This document shows, in pieces, positions 22,781-34,113 of a stretch of DNA of 64,000 bases (position 1 is the stretch's first letter; the number at the start of each line of letters is the position of its first letter). Origin of the DNA: Macrostomum hystrix. Its lineage: Eukaryota; Platyhelminthes; Macrostomidae. The position numbers were made by a program, and so were the translations under genes. Below the pieces are notes generated by a model. It was not told the origin of the DNA. It saw nothing but the letters and a program-made list of their open reading frames with translations, and did no database searches. Location of the stretch: contig CATNEN010000001.1 in the NCBI GenBank assembly GCA_950097015.1, forward strand, positions 2,690,001 to 2,754,000, read 5' to 3'.

Positions 22781-25521
22781 CCATCCGAGTCATCACTGAA
22801 GAGACGAACCCGGCAGTTCTTTTCATCCCCTGGTGTCTGCCAAAAGACGATCAAGCTGTTGCTGTTGCACTTGCTGATGACCCCGAGCCACAGCGACTAG
22901 CAACCCTCTGCTTCGTTGGCATGAGTTTATCAGCCAGCATCCGTTACGACCAGCATGGTGACAGAGTCGTGTCGGTCAACGGAGGCCCCCTTCCCGAGGG
23001 GACCGATGTCGCAGCTTTACTGCGCAAAGTGCCTCCACCCACCGGATTTCGCCTCGGCGCCCGCACCCAGACCTTCGGGTTTTCGGGTGGGCAGCAGACC
23101 AACCCCGACGAGTCTCGCCGCCGTCTTCTACTGTCGGGGGACATTGAGCAAAAACCAGCATGGTGACAGAGTCGTCGGCTATGATAAACATTCTGCTAGT
23201 GACCTTGAGCAGCAACTTCAGAGACCCGTAAATGAAGCAGTTGTTGCTGTTCTCCGTGGAATCTGGAGCAACTGGAAGCAGCCGATTGCATACTATCAAG
23301 TTCATAGAACCCTCGGTCAGCTTCGGTTCAAGTCTGCGATAGACTTGTTGTCTGAATTCGATCAGACTTGTTGTCTGAACCGACTGCGGGTTGTCGCACT
23401 GGTTGTCGACCAAGAAACGACACAATGGGCCTATCTCAGCAAACTGGTAAGCAAAACTTTATTTAATAAATTGATATTAGAATATATTGGGTTTTAATAG
23501 CTGAAATGCAGTACAGAAAGTTTGCCAATCTTCAAAACAGCAATAAATTCAAACATTGCGTTTGCGACCAAACGCAATATTATAGCCCTCCATATTTTCA
23601 TATATTTAGGTAACCCCTGCGGCTCCATTTCTAAACCACCATGTGACGCAAGGGCCCGTATTTGTCATCATTGACGTTCCGCACTGCCTGAAAATTGCGC
23701 GCAACGCCCTCATGAAGAACAACATCATTTTCGACGGAGACAAGCAAGCAAGATGGCAAGACCTGGTTGAATTCTACTAAAGGGACAGCAGGACGAAAGG
23801 AAGTCGCTTGAGTGATGCGCACTTCAGCCTCCAATTGGGCCAGAAAATGAAGGTCTCCCTCGCCGCTCAGATCTTTAGTCATTCAGTTTCCAGTGGAATC
23901 AAGACACTCGTACATCACCACGAACTGCCCATCGATGCCCTGCAGACAGCGGATTTCGTGAAGAGAGTCAATGATGCATTCGACTTGCTGAATTCGGCGC
24001 ACATTCTTGACAAAGGATTTAAGCAGCCGATCACGCAAAGTTCGCTTTCAGAGAAGATTGACGAGTTGCGCAGCGTCGAAGTGTCGCGAAAATCGTGAGT
24101 TATTATTAGCCAATCCTGTTCTCTGTTCACCCGTGTGGTAATATATTTTTTCTTACCCGTTTATCTGCCAGCCCCGCCCTTTCTATCTATTATCGATTTT
24201 CCCCCCGTGTCCCTTTCATCTCTGTCTCCCTCCAGTCTTAGCGTCAGCACAAACTTTGTTTTCCTTCCCCCTGCGCGCGTTATCGCCTGTTAACCCCATT
24301 GTACATCCCCCCATGGTTTTCATACCCTCATTTGTCTCTCCTCGCTGTCGACCCCCCTTTCTGCCCTAGCCTTTCAAATAATATAATATTTAGAAAGGCC
24401 CGAGGCAAGGCCGACATGTTTTGTTTTTACTGACCTATCGACTCAAAGTATTAACAGACTTCATTTTATCTACACGAAGCCTTCATCGGAAGCTGGCAAT
24501 TCTTTCCTTGCAGCGGAAAGTCGCTAAAAGCAACTATGAAATTCAAGGAAGCGTGGATCCTGTCGACTTCTGCAATACGGCAGATCAGCACAGCGTTGAT
24601 TCAGGACGAGCACTACGAGTTCGTGTTCACGTGAAGACTATCACAGGATCACGTTGAGGTAAGTTGCCTTCTTATTGGGAATCATATATTTAATAAATAT
24701 TGTGATCACAGGCACTAGTTCCAAGAATAAGTGTAGCTATAATTGTCACTCATACTTGTAATATATCATATAATTGAAAAATTACCATATCCGTCGGATT
24801 TGTTTAAAGGCCCGATTTACACTGCCATCAAATGAGCCAAAGTCACATGTCAGATGTACGAGGGAATAAAAATCAACGTACAAATGAAGTTATCACCCGA
24901 GCTTTATTCTCATTTGATGGCAACGAAAATGGACTTTACGAGTATCTTAAGTTGCAATCTAATTTTGAGTAAAATAAATGCGAATTACAGAATCTGTTCT
25001 GCATCATCCGTGGCCGCAACGGCTTCAATGAAAAGCCCGAGATTCAGGCGTTCGTTGGGGCACTGCGATCTGTAGCTGCCAGCGGCCTCTCCCAGCCAGA
25101 TTCTACGGCCAGAAACTGCGAAGACGACGGCTGTGTAGCTGCAGTCACAGCAGACTGTGCAGCTGTTGAACTCGGCAAGAACAGCACGTCTGCAGCGAGT
25201 GATTCAAAGACTGAAGACCAGGTCGATGCGACTACTTCGAAAACCTTGACGCAGCCGGCTTATGATTCATTTATTGAAGAAGCGACGGATTACGTGGGCG
25301 GATTTGTGCTCAAGAGGAGCGGCGTCCTGGAATGCCAGAGCTGCAAGCCGGTTCTGACGGCGGCGAATCTCACTGGAGTCCATCTACGGCATAAGTCGCT
25401 GTCTCACGCCGTCAGCGGCTTAAAACTGCCTTCGCCAACTGCGCTGCAAAGCTTTAACAGAATGGAAGCTATCTTCAGTGCTCGATCAGCAACCTTTATT
25501 GTTATTATCGTACTAAAATAG
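22781..25521 (+). pseudogene. P-element/THAP9-like transposase relic, 4 exons
   Basis: Resembles the RNase H-like transposase of P elements and THAP9. Exons: A about 22790-23446, B 23610-24094, C 24514-24658, D 24991-25521; GT-AG introns with matching phases at all three junctions (SKL|VTPAAP, RKS|GKSLK, QDHVE|NLFCIIR). Recognisable blocks: SSPGVCQKTIKLL, RGIWSNWKQPIAYY, VVALVVDQET, FVIIDVPHCLKIARNALM, VSLAAQIFSHSV, RLSQDHVE, and a late zinc-like CQSC. Lesions: a frame change near 22870, a 183-bp insertion at 22971, TAA at 23778-23780 and TGA at 24632-24634 (in FVFT-stop-RLSQ). The N-terminal THAP DNA-binding domain is missing; the gypsy remnant occupies its expected place. A dead transposon or an immobile descendant. 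Confidence 0.8.
22971..23153 (+). mobile_element. 183-bp insertion coding a 2A-like peptide, flanked by a 22-bp direct repeat
   Basis: The 22-bp repeat ACCAGCATGGTGACAGAGTC+GT occurs at 22949-22970 and 23154-23175. Removing one copy and the 183 bp between restores the transposase reading (HGDRVV|GYDKHS), so this is a later insertion with a target-site duplication. The insert stays open in that frame and ends LLLSGDIEQ, the beginning of a 2A-like ribosome-skipping motif as found at the N-terminus of some non-LTR retrotransposon proteins; it then runs into GAGCAAAA. The rest of the LINE is absent. Confidence 0.7.
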
Positions 25522-25548
25522 CCTAAGCGTACTAAGAATCCTAGTAAG

Positions 25549-25592
25549 GATCTTAGCAAGATTAGTCATTCTTACGCTAATCTTACTAAGAA
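25549..25592. repeat. Short inverted repeat after transposase relic
   Basis: CTTAGCAAGATTAG and CTAATCTTACTAAG face each other across about 10-11 bp, with one mismatch. It lies 30 bp after the P-like reading frame and could be part of the element's terminal or subterminal repeats, which is a guess. Confidence 0.4.
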
Positions 25593-27132
25593 AATTACTA
25601 AGATTACTATGGGGTGCCGACCTGGGAAGCAAATTCCAGATAAATTCAAATTAATTTATACTTATGTAAACAATAATTCCAGGTTTTCTTACAATTTAGG
25701 CGATTAAAATTTACAAATATACACCTCGTTACATCTGTCACAAAAATGTATAACTAGCAAACATACAAGTAATTAAAGAAATCATGTTTAAACTTGAATT
25801 CTGTATAGAATTAGCATAGACCTACTACAATTTCCAAACAGCCAGCACAATTTCTATTTCAATTGCTACATTATTTTACACTTCGTTATCTTTCTTATAT
25901 TTTACACACACAACTTATGCAAAGTTTTGTAATGCTACAGGTCTATGAAATGAGTCAAAAAACAAAGTTGGAAGGAGACTAAACGGTTGGAAATTTTTGG
26001 TTCTCACTTTGTGTACTTATAAGCTACTTATTGCTTCCGGAATTTTCAGAAAAATTATTATTTTTCATTTCGTCATATATAATTTCTACTTCTACAAGAC
26101 AACTAAACAAATTTTCAGGCAAAAAAGAGAAACCAGAAGCAGCCGCAGTCGCAGCCGCTCTGTACTAGACGGAGCTACGCGGAGGCGGCGGCTCCCTCTG
26201 GAAGCCAGCCAGCCCAGCCCCAGCCCGAAGCCCAGCCCTGGCCTCAACCGATCCATATAGTCCCCCCGCCAGCCCCTCAACCCGACCCAGTCCGCGCGCC
26301 AGCTCGCCCTTATGTCCACCGCGGTGGACGTAAGTGGCGGAACTGGAAGGCTTGTTGGTACTGCTGTATTTAAAAATTTCAACCAACTGCAAATCAAACA
26401 CATCAACTAATTTTCAGCGGAATTTCCGCTCAAACTAATTTTAGCGGAAATTCGTACGGGCGTTCGTGCAGAGTTAGAAGGACATCCGCCTGCCGGAGCT
26501 GCAGGCGTTCTGCAAAGGGTGTGCACATAGTCATAATTTTCTCTCTTACCCATAGCGCCAGTTACGTTGCTGAAACGTTGCTGCAACGTTGATAACTTAA
26601 GATTCAATGTTGCCATGTCAACCGTATCAACAGTGCATGTTGCCGCAACCAACACTGCCGCATCATTGTCAGTGTTATTTATTTAGCCTTTTGTGAACAT
26701 AAATGAAACCATTTTACGGCGCATATTATTTGTCAAATTATTTATTCAGAACATTTTTCAACCACTTTAAATTAAAAAAATTCAGCAATATACACGAAAA
26801 GTAATGGACAGAAAACATGTATTTTAGTTATTTGGGACTGAAAACTTGTTTTTTGAAAAGCTTTTTATTGCAAGTTTAAATTAAACGGAAAGTAAGTTAT
26901 AAAATTCTAGTGCATGTTATAAATTATGTCAGCAATATTATGAACAGCAAATCTATTTATTTTTATTGCTTTGATAAAAGAATTAAGACGTTAAGCAGCG
27001 ATAGAAGTATGTGGTAGAAATAACTTCATAATTAGATCATTTATTTGTTGCCATTCTTTTATTGCACTTTTCTATTTTCAGCGTTTTTTTCGAATCCAGC
27101 TGCCTAAGCTATTCTCTTGAATTGCTTTCGCC
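25593..27132. other. No gene recognised
   Basis: Mostly AT-rich. 26110-26340 is a GC-richer patch whose plus frame is Ser/Arg- then Pro/Ser-rich without a domain. A perfect 16-bp palindrome GTCCACCGCGGTGGAC sits at 26314-26329. Confidence 0.5.
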
Positions 27133-27441
27133 ATGAGCTCTTCTGACGAAAGTCTATCATATGGGTCATCCTTATTGCCCCATAACAGCATCGAATCTAA
27201 TCCATACTGCTAAACTTCAACGGGCGAGTACAGTTCTGTATCGAGTTTTGGCTCCAACTTGGCTGCTGACACCGTTGACCATACACCACCACAACCCGAT
27301 GCTGGCGCTGTCAGCGTTTACAATAGCATGGTTGGCGCTCAGAATGAAACCCCTGCAAATCAATATACCCAGCAGAACCTAACAATGCTAGTTCCAGCGA
27401 CAGTTATACCTTTATCTCAGTGTTCAAAGAAGTTGGCCTGA
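27133..27441 (+). pseudogene. Unrecognised Ser/Gln/Asn-rich open frame with one internal stop
   Basis: ATG at 27133 opens a frame (MSSSDESLSYGSSLLPHN) that meets TAA at about 27211 and then stays open to 27441. Composition is Ser, Gln, Asn and Pro rich with no recognised domain. The region after it to about 27700 has short coding-like pieces. Could be a transposon ORF remnant or chance. I do not recognise it. Confidence 0.2.
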
Positions 27442-27699
27442 CTCTTGACACCGTGTGCGCACTGCTCAAACTATGGATGATTTTATCCGCAGTCTCGAAA
27501 GAGGCTGTGGGAGGTCTTCTTCGCTTTTATCGTATTCTGCCGCATAACACGTTTCCCGTCTCCTACAAAGCGATGCGCACGGTTCTTTGTCGATCCCTTA
27601 ACTTTCGTTCTGACTTCGTGCTTAAGCTTTGTCTTTTTGTTCAGTGCTTGACTGTCAAGATCATCCCATTGAAACTTTTGAGGGGATATGGCTCGTAAG

Positions 27700-29875
27700 T
27701 GTCAGTTCCAAATAACCATAGAACGGAACTTCGATAAGATAATTGCGAACCAAAATGTCTTTGCCAGTCGAGGTAAGAGAATTTGAAACCTACTTGTCGT
27801 CGATTCCGAATCAGTTACCCGCATTTGTCATTGCGAGGACATGAAATTTATTCTTCACTTTTCTTTTTTTCACCTGCGATGTCATCTTTTCGGAATAAAA
27901 GAGTTTAACAAAAACTAAAACCATGCTTTGACTGTATCGATCCTAAAATCTATCCAATGATGACATTAAATGATTAATCATTAGTAGCTTCTCGAGTAGC
28001 TTCTCGTCTACCTGGGTAATAAAATAAAATTGAAATAAAATAAAATGTAATAAAATTTCCTAGCTGGATCGTGAGTAATTTATAGCGACTATTCACTATT
28101 CACCGGGGTCGGTGTCCTACCAATCGCTTCAATAGCAGCAGGGGAAATCTGAAGTTAAATAGCGTTAAGAGATTGGGGTAGCGAGCAAAGCGGAATAGAT
28201 AAGCGATAAGACCCACGTGTCGTCCTCCGGCCCGGCGAAACTCTTAGTAAAAAAGAATAACACAGTACGAACACTAAGACTCGAGTAAATTGATTGGGAG
28301 TGATTTAATCAGTTTTTTGTGACGCGCCGACTCCAGATAAGAATAGGAATTGATTTGACTCTTTTACTTGCTCAACTTGATTAAAAAGTTAGACCGACAG
28401 AATAAGGATATTCGCACAGAAAGCAATTATAGCGCGCTCACATTGGAAAGCAAAATTTGGTCCGGGGAAATTGGATATAATAATTTTACTTAAACTGGCC
28501 TAATCCACGCCCTACTCTTCCCGAGAGGCTCCGGTTGTATCTGCTTTCAGCGCTGTCCCGACAGATCCTATCGGTTGGCACTCCTTCTGCCTGACGGCGG
28601 AGTCTCCGAAGAAAGCACGTACTGACTTCGACAACAAGCGCCTATCTAGACCACCCTTGTCTGCGGCGCAATATCAAGACGCGTAGCGCCGAAAGCAACC
28701 TAACTGAACAAGCGGAGCGTGGTCGGGCGGGGCGAGACAAAACAAAGTGGACTTGCTTGCACGTGCTTCTCACAGTGTGAGGTGAATTGCGGAGAACGAT
28801 AAAAGTCACTGCAAAAACACGCTTCCTTTTATAGAGTCATGTTAACCCCAAATTAGGTCGATCGGCGAGGTGGATGCCTGGCTGTAGCTTGAGCCAAGGC
28901 TACAAATCACAGTAGACTTGCGACCGCCGTTCTGAGCCCCGGGGTAGCTTCTTGCCGAGGGTAGACAGGTAGTGAGGCCGGGTCGCTCGCTGATTGGCCG
29001 GGACTGTAGCCCAGGGGTAGCTGGTCCGGCCCGGCTTGGCTTGATAACATAACAAAATAAGCACTGAATAATAACACGGGGAGATAGAAGGACAAACAAG
29101 CTGACACTACTCCTGCTTTAAATTCAGTACGAACTGCTTGATTTTGTTATGTTATCAATTCTGTTGTTCAAATGTTCTTACCATTTTGTGCGTCGCATTT
29201 GTTCGATGCATGCCACGCCGAGCAGCAGACGGAAGTCATCTTCCCGTGATTGTGGCTGCCCTTGTGAGCCATAATCCGAAAATTGATTTTTTCGGATTAT
29301 AATCGAATTTAATATTAAGTATTATTAAATATCATTATAATTGCATTATAATATGTAAATAACGTATGAAGAAAGATACATTTGTGAACTTATACGTTTG
29401 TGTTTTCAAAAGTAATTTGAACAAACAGTCGCCTGCCTATTGGTGCACTTCGTAATTTTTTTTTAAAGTAATTCGCTCGTACTTGCAAAAAAAGACATTT
29501 AAGTCAGCCTTAGCCATGAGAATAAATGTTACTACAATGAAAATGTTCGTTTGCAGATCGCACCTGCATGTACATGCAGGAAGGAAAAGTAAAGTAGCTC
29601 AAATTTCCAAGTTTATGTATTTATTTTTACAGAAATCGTAAAAAAATTAGAAAGGAAAGCAGATTGCACTGTACTAGGATAAGTATTATCGTTTGTCCGA
29701 CGCTACGCTCGCTTCGCTCCTCGTTGGCAATTTTTTCGGACTGCACTTCGATCTAACTAGATTTGTATTCATATCTCAATATCTACATATCTAAATTTTC
29801 ATATTTCTGATCTGATATCCTGATTACTGATGACGAAGAAATATTGCTTTGTGAACTTCGTTGATGGAAACATGA
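27700..29875. other. No gene recognised
   Basis: No motif-bearing frame. 28500-29100 is GC-richer; the rest is AT-rich. A hairpin-prone inverted repeat (ATAATCCGAAAA ... TTTTTTCGGATTAT, 4-bp loop) is at about 29272-29301. Confidence 0.5.
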
Positions 29876-30397
29876 TTGTTTCAATTAATTGGTTCACAAG
29901 TTATGGTACAGCAGTTAGGCTGCCAAATGACTACTCAAGTACTACTGACCCCAGGCTTGTGTCAAAGACGTCTGCGTCAGCAAGAGAACCCAGGAAGCAG
30001 CTGGGAATGTCAAGTGTTGTCAAGTGTCAAGTGTCATATTTGGAATGGTAAGCACCGTGTATCCTATGTTCAGATTTTGTGAACATGTCCGCACTATGTA
30101 GTTTATCCTTTATCAGACGATCTGGACTACTTGCTCTATCGTCTGACACGCTTTGATAAGACGGGTACTCTTTCGGACACCGATGTTGATGGGAAGCGGA
30201 AATGTGAGCAAGTCGAGCACTTCAAAGACTGGCAGGATGAATCTGTAGTGCAGATGAATGTCACATTCATCAGTTTTCAACTTATATAAACTAATTTCAT
30301 TTTAGCTCAATAAATGCTTCAAGCGGACTGAAAACAGTGTCAAGCTTTCAGATGCCGTTAATTCGATGCTTGTTTGGACAGCTGTGACAGTCCCCAG
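29876..30397 (+). other. Possible multi-exon gene fragment, function unknown
   Basis: Three open segments join with GT-AG sites and agreeing phases: up to 30047 (donor G|GTAAGC), 30117 to about 30257 or 30260, and 30306-30397 (donor AG|GTATTG). The middle one reads DDLDYLLYRLTRFDKTGTLS and the third LNKCFKRTENSVKLSDAVNS. I recognise no family. The frame and the sequence after 30397 are not resolved; a possible last exon lies near 30703-30798. Chance cannot be excluded. Confidence 0.2.
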
Positions 30398-30399
30398 GT

Positions 30400-32010
30400 A
30401 TTGTCACTTTAAAATTCAAGGTCGGGGATCAAAATGCGTCTTCCGATAGCTATTTCAGAGTACATTGTTCGAGAGTATTTTTCAAATAGCAAATTATGGA
30501 CTATTATTCCTTCCGCTGTGACTAAGCTCAGCAAATATTTTTAGATGTGATGTGCTGTAGTCTGCTGAGCAGCCTCCAGGCAATCTGTGAAGTCAGGGCT
30601 GCCCTAGTTCTGTGGGAGGGCTTGGGAGTAGGTAGGTTGGCGGTTTCCCGTGCACACTCACCTCCGCTCGCTACCCCCTCCTCTTTCCCTCTCTTGTTCC
30701 AGCTCTGTCGGCGCACTGAGTCATATTGCACGCCATGGTGCAATCGCTTCGGTTCGGAAGAAGACTGGCAGAAGATCGCTCGAATGCTCCTACTATAAGT
30801 AGAGCACAGTCCGACGAATACACCAGGTGTTGTTAGCATTATGGCAGCACACATTCTCTACTTAGATGGCACTGTTAGGACCTTTTTTCTTCATGCGTTT
30901 GCCTTTTGCGTATCCTTTTGAGTTTACCTCTGAGTTAGAAACTGCATTTTGAAGCATAGCTTCTAACTTTATTTGTGCCCTAGTCATCAAGACTAAGACA
31001 CGCAATTTGTGTCTAAGTTGGAGATTCCTCCACACTTAGAAAATCCCCGATCCTTAAGTCAAGGCCCCTAACGAGGAAACTCAGCGATTCTTAGCCTGAC
31101 TACTAGGTTGTTTCACTGCGAAGAAGCACAGTGTTGAGGCCGGTAAAATCCTCTCTCTGAGTCTAGCGTTCCTGTCTTGGTCATTTTACCAATTGTGTGT
31201 GCCACGCTACCACAGGTAAAACGGATGTTATAATCCATTCAAAAAACCTGCGACAACAGCTTGGATCCATCTCTGCATTAGGCTACGCTGGCAGCATCCT
31301 AAAACGGATTACTCGAAGAGCCAACACTTTATCAAAAGGCTCTGTTCGGGACAACGGCTCTGAGATCGATGAGGAGGCAGCTCGCACTGAAAATGCTGCG
31401 ACGGACAATGGCAACGTACCCGACCATGATGACGATAATGACAATGAGGACAACGATGATGTCGATGTGGAAGACGCTGATGGCGATGCTTGGCAAGCAT
31501 ACCCTCCCTTCTTCCTGGCGAAAAGCAGGATCGGGGCCAAGTGGGCAGGACAAACGTCCTGGCAAAACGGGAACATCCGGGGGGATGCGGCCTGAGGTTG
31601 CCGTGACAAGCAACTACTGCAGGCCAAACCCCCTCTAGCAGAGTGGCCTTGGTCCAACAAATCAAAGCACCTCTAAAAAAGACCTGTGAGGCACCTAATC
31701 AGGAGCCATCATCGGAGCTGCAGCGGATACTACCAAATAATTACATTACGCACAATAGAGAAGGACCCGGGACCGCGTACAGAAGCACAGTAGAGACTAC
31801 AACAGAGGAAGAAGCATGACTAGTTTGCGCGGGCTGCGCTAACTGGCGTTTGTGTACGCTGCCCACCCCTGCCCCCCCGCGGCTTCCCCCCACCCCCGGT
31901 GTTTGGGGTGGGCTGCGTGGCGGGGGTTTTTATGCTCCGAGGTAGGCTCTCTGGCCTCGCTGCCGCTTGGCAATTGAAAGTTTTTTTTGAACTGTTACAA
32001 CTGCTGAGTC
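30400..32010. other. No gene recognised; possible 5' region of DIRS-like element
   Basis: A frame at 31197-31595 contains an Asp/Glu/Asn run (DHDDDNDNEDNDDVDVEDA) but no domain. At 31865-31945 there is a striking C-then-G-rich stretch (CCCCCCGCGGC ... GGCGGGGGTTTTT) just upstream of the SAP-domain ORF. It may belong to the terminal repeat or leader of the DIRS-like element. Confidence 0.4.
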
Positions 32011-32172
32011 ATGTCACACGATTCTCTGACGGTGAAAGAACTGCGCACGGCCTTATGTTCTAAAGGCTTGAAAAACGCAGGCAACAAGCACACCCTATTG
32101 GAGAGACTTCTGCGGTCACAAGGCTCAGCGGACACGGGACTTATCGATAATTCGGACACCAGCAATCCATAG
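32011..32172 (+). CDS. SAP-domain N-terminal ORF of DIRS-like element
   Basis: 53 codons starting MSHDSLTVKELRTALCSKG. The stretch 'LTVKELRTALCSKGLKNAG' followed by NKHTLLERLL is a clear SAP motif (two amphipathic helices separated by a Gly-containing turn), a DNA-binding module. A TAG ends it at 32170-32172; the downstream gag-like frame is offset by one base and open from about 32176, so the two were probably a single protein before a frame change. Confidence 0.7.
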   Translation: MSHDSLTVKELRTALCSKGLKNAGNKHTLLERLLRSQGSADTGLIDNSDTSNP

Positions 32173-32175
32173 AGA

Positions 32176-33031
32176 AGGCGAGGGCCTGACGACAGGACGG
32201 CGGCGGTCGGCGGCAGGAGAGACCCACGGGACTGGCGACCTGGACCGGGACCTGCTGGAGGCGGAGAAGCAGCTGCGCTTGCTGACAATTCGTCGGGACC
32301 AAGCGCACCTGGAAGCCGAGATCCGTCAGCTGGACCGCCGTGCCGATGAGCCGCAATGGCGACCCGCAAATGCCTCAGTGCCCGGTGAGTACTCATGCCT
32401 AGAGAATTTAGTGCTGGGACCTACTGTCAAAGTGCCGGATGATGTGCAGCAGGCGGGGCAGCAGCACCCGAATGCGTACCGGGTGCCGGAGTTCATCGGT
32501 GCTCGCACGCGGCTGGCGCTGAACAAGTCAAGTCAAGCCGGCAAGCAGGCCGCCCAGGACAGCCTCTCTGTTGGCGACTGGATCACCGGGAACGCCAACG
32601 CGCTGATGCAGATGCTGAAGGACGGCAGACTCCTCGTCCTCCGTGATGGCGCTATCGACATGTCGGAGCTGCTGGAGTACCTGAAGCACACGGCCAAAAT
32701 TGGCGACCTCCTCGATCTCGGATTCGACCGCGGCCGCGTTTTGCGCTATGACGATGAGTACAGAGCGCAGCAGGCTGAAGCCGGCGCCTTGGACAGCTCG
32801 GTGACCGACCTGGGACTGGTGGCGGCACACCTGATGGCTCCGAATCTTCAACTGCAGGCCGGCTCAGCGGGCAGGTCATCAGCAAAGCGACCGGTCTGCT
32901 TTGACTTCAACAAGTTGTCCGGCTGCCAGCGCGACCCGTGTCGGTTCGCGCACAGCTGTAGGCGCTGCGGCCAGGCGCACTCGGAGGCCTGCTTCCACAG
33001 AGCGGAGGGCGGCCAGGCGGCAAAAAACTGA
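32176..33031 (+). CDS. gag: gag-like protein of DIRS-like element
   Basis: Open without an early ATG, consistent with being the continuation of the SAP ORF. A coiled N-terminal part (DLLEAEKQLRLLTIRRDQAH) is followed by a core with 'DWITGNANALMQMLKDGRLL', and it ends with a zinc-binding region CFDFNKLSGCQRDPCRFAHS plus CRRCGQAHSEACF. This CCCH plus CCHC-like arrangement is typical of DIRS gag. Its stop TGA (33029-33031) overlaps the ATG of the next ORF (TGATG), a layout suited to stop-restart translation. Confidence 0.7.
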
Positions 33032-34113
33032 TGGTCGGGGTTCAGCGGCAGGGGTCTCCCAACATCAAGTCGCCCGCCCCTGCCGCTGCTTCGGTCGAAC
33101 CCCAAAATGAGGGCGACTTAAGTGGGACCCTCTCTACCGACTTGCGCCTTAAAGCCTGGTGCCTCGAGCTGGCCGACACGGAGATGCCAGCAAAGCTCGC
33201 GCAGTTCGTTTTGAGCGGTGTGAAAGACGGTTTCCGCATCAGAAACGTCAGCAGTTCGGTGGACACTGTTGAGCAGGAGAACTACGGCTCCATCGGTCAG
33301 CATCGAGTCGAGGTTCAAGCCCAAGTACGCCAGGAACTGCAAGCTGGAAGATATCGCGTTAGCGCCAAGCAGACTATAGTGAGCGCGCTGGGCGCCATTC
33401 CGAAGTCCGGGGGCGGCATCCAGCTTATCCATGACTGCAGCCAGCCTCAGGGTCGGGCCGTCAATGATTTGTTCGTTTGCCAGCAGAAGCTTCGGTTCTC
33501 ATCGGCGGCTGCCTTTGCCAGGAAGCTGCGCAAGGATATGTACATGTGTAAAGTTGACCTGAGCCAGGCCTACCGGTCCTGCGGCATTCACCCGGATGAC
33601 CACTGCCTCACCGGTCTGATGTTCACGTTCGAGGGCGAGGCTGAGCCGACCTACATGGTAGACACCCGGCTGCCGTTCGGCGCGGCGGCATCCGTGAGCA
33701 GCTTTTTCCAGATCAGCAACGCCATCCGCTTCATGATGCTCAAGCGCGGGTTCTCCAACTTCGAAGTATACATGGACGACTTCGGCTTCGCGGGTTCGCT
33801 GACTGAGTGCTAGCGCTTTTACAACGAGCTGACGCAGCTGCTGCAGAGCCTGGGCCTGACTGTCAACTGGAAGAAGTGCGTGCAGCCGACGCAGGAGATG
33901 TGCTTCCTGGGCATCCAGTTCAACACGCAGTCGGGGCTGATGAGCCTGCCAGAGACGAAAGTCGAGGAGCTGCAGGCCTGCCTTGATCTCTGCGGCGCGA
34001 GGCGGCGGATCTCCAAGCACGAGTTGCAGAAGCTGGTGGGAAGCGGCTGGAAGCCAAAACAACACCCGAAGACGTACTCAGTGACCTTGAAAAGTCAGAT
34101 CCGACTTATGTAA
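33031..34113 (+). pseudogene. pol: Reverse transcriptase of DIRS-like element, truncated
   Basis: Starts at ATG 33031. DIRS-type RT motifs: IVSALGAIPKSGGGIQLIHD, CKVDLSQAYRSCGIHPDD, RLPFGAAASVSSFFQISNAI and the catalytic YMDDF at 33769-33783. A TAG at 33811-33813 interrupts the frame, which then continues in register (CFLGIQFNTQSGLMSLP) to KHELQKLVGS near 34045. Unrelated sequence follows. The canonical Leu of YLDD is Met here. Confidence 0.8.

Larger units (their letters stand above)
32011..34113 (+). mobile_element. DIRS-like retrotransposon, 5' portion
   Basis: SAP-domain ORF, gag-like ORF with CCCH/CCHC-type cysteines, then a DIRS-type RT. The element breaks off soon after the RT (about 34045), so the RNase H, methylase and tyrosine recombinase regions expected downstream are absent. 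GC-rich coding composition contrasts with the AT-rich flanks. Confidence 0.8.

Noticed and set aside
31197-31595. Acidic ORF (Asp/Glu-rich) as a host nuclear protein
   Set aside because: No domain, no splice support, and it lies in front of a retroelement; composition alone is insufficient.
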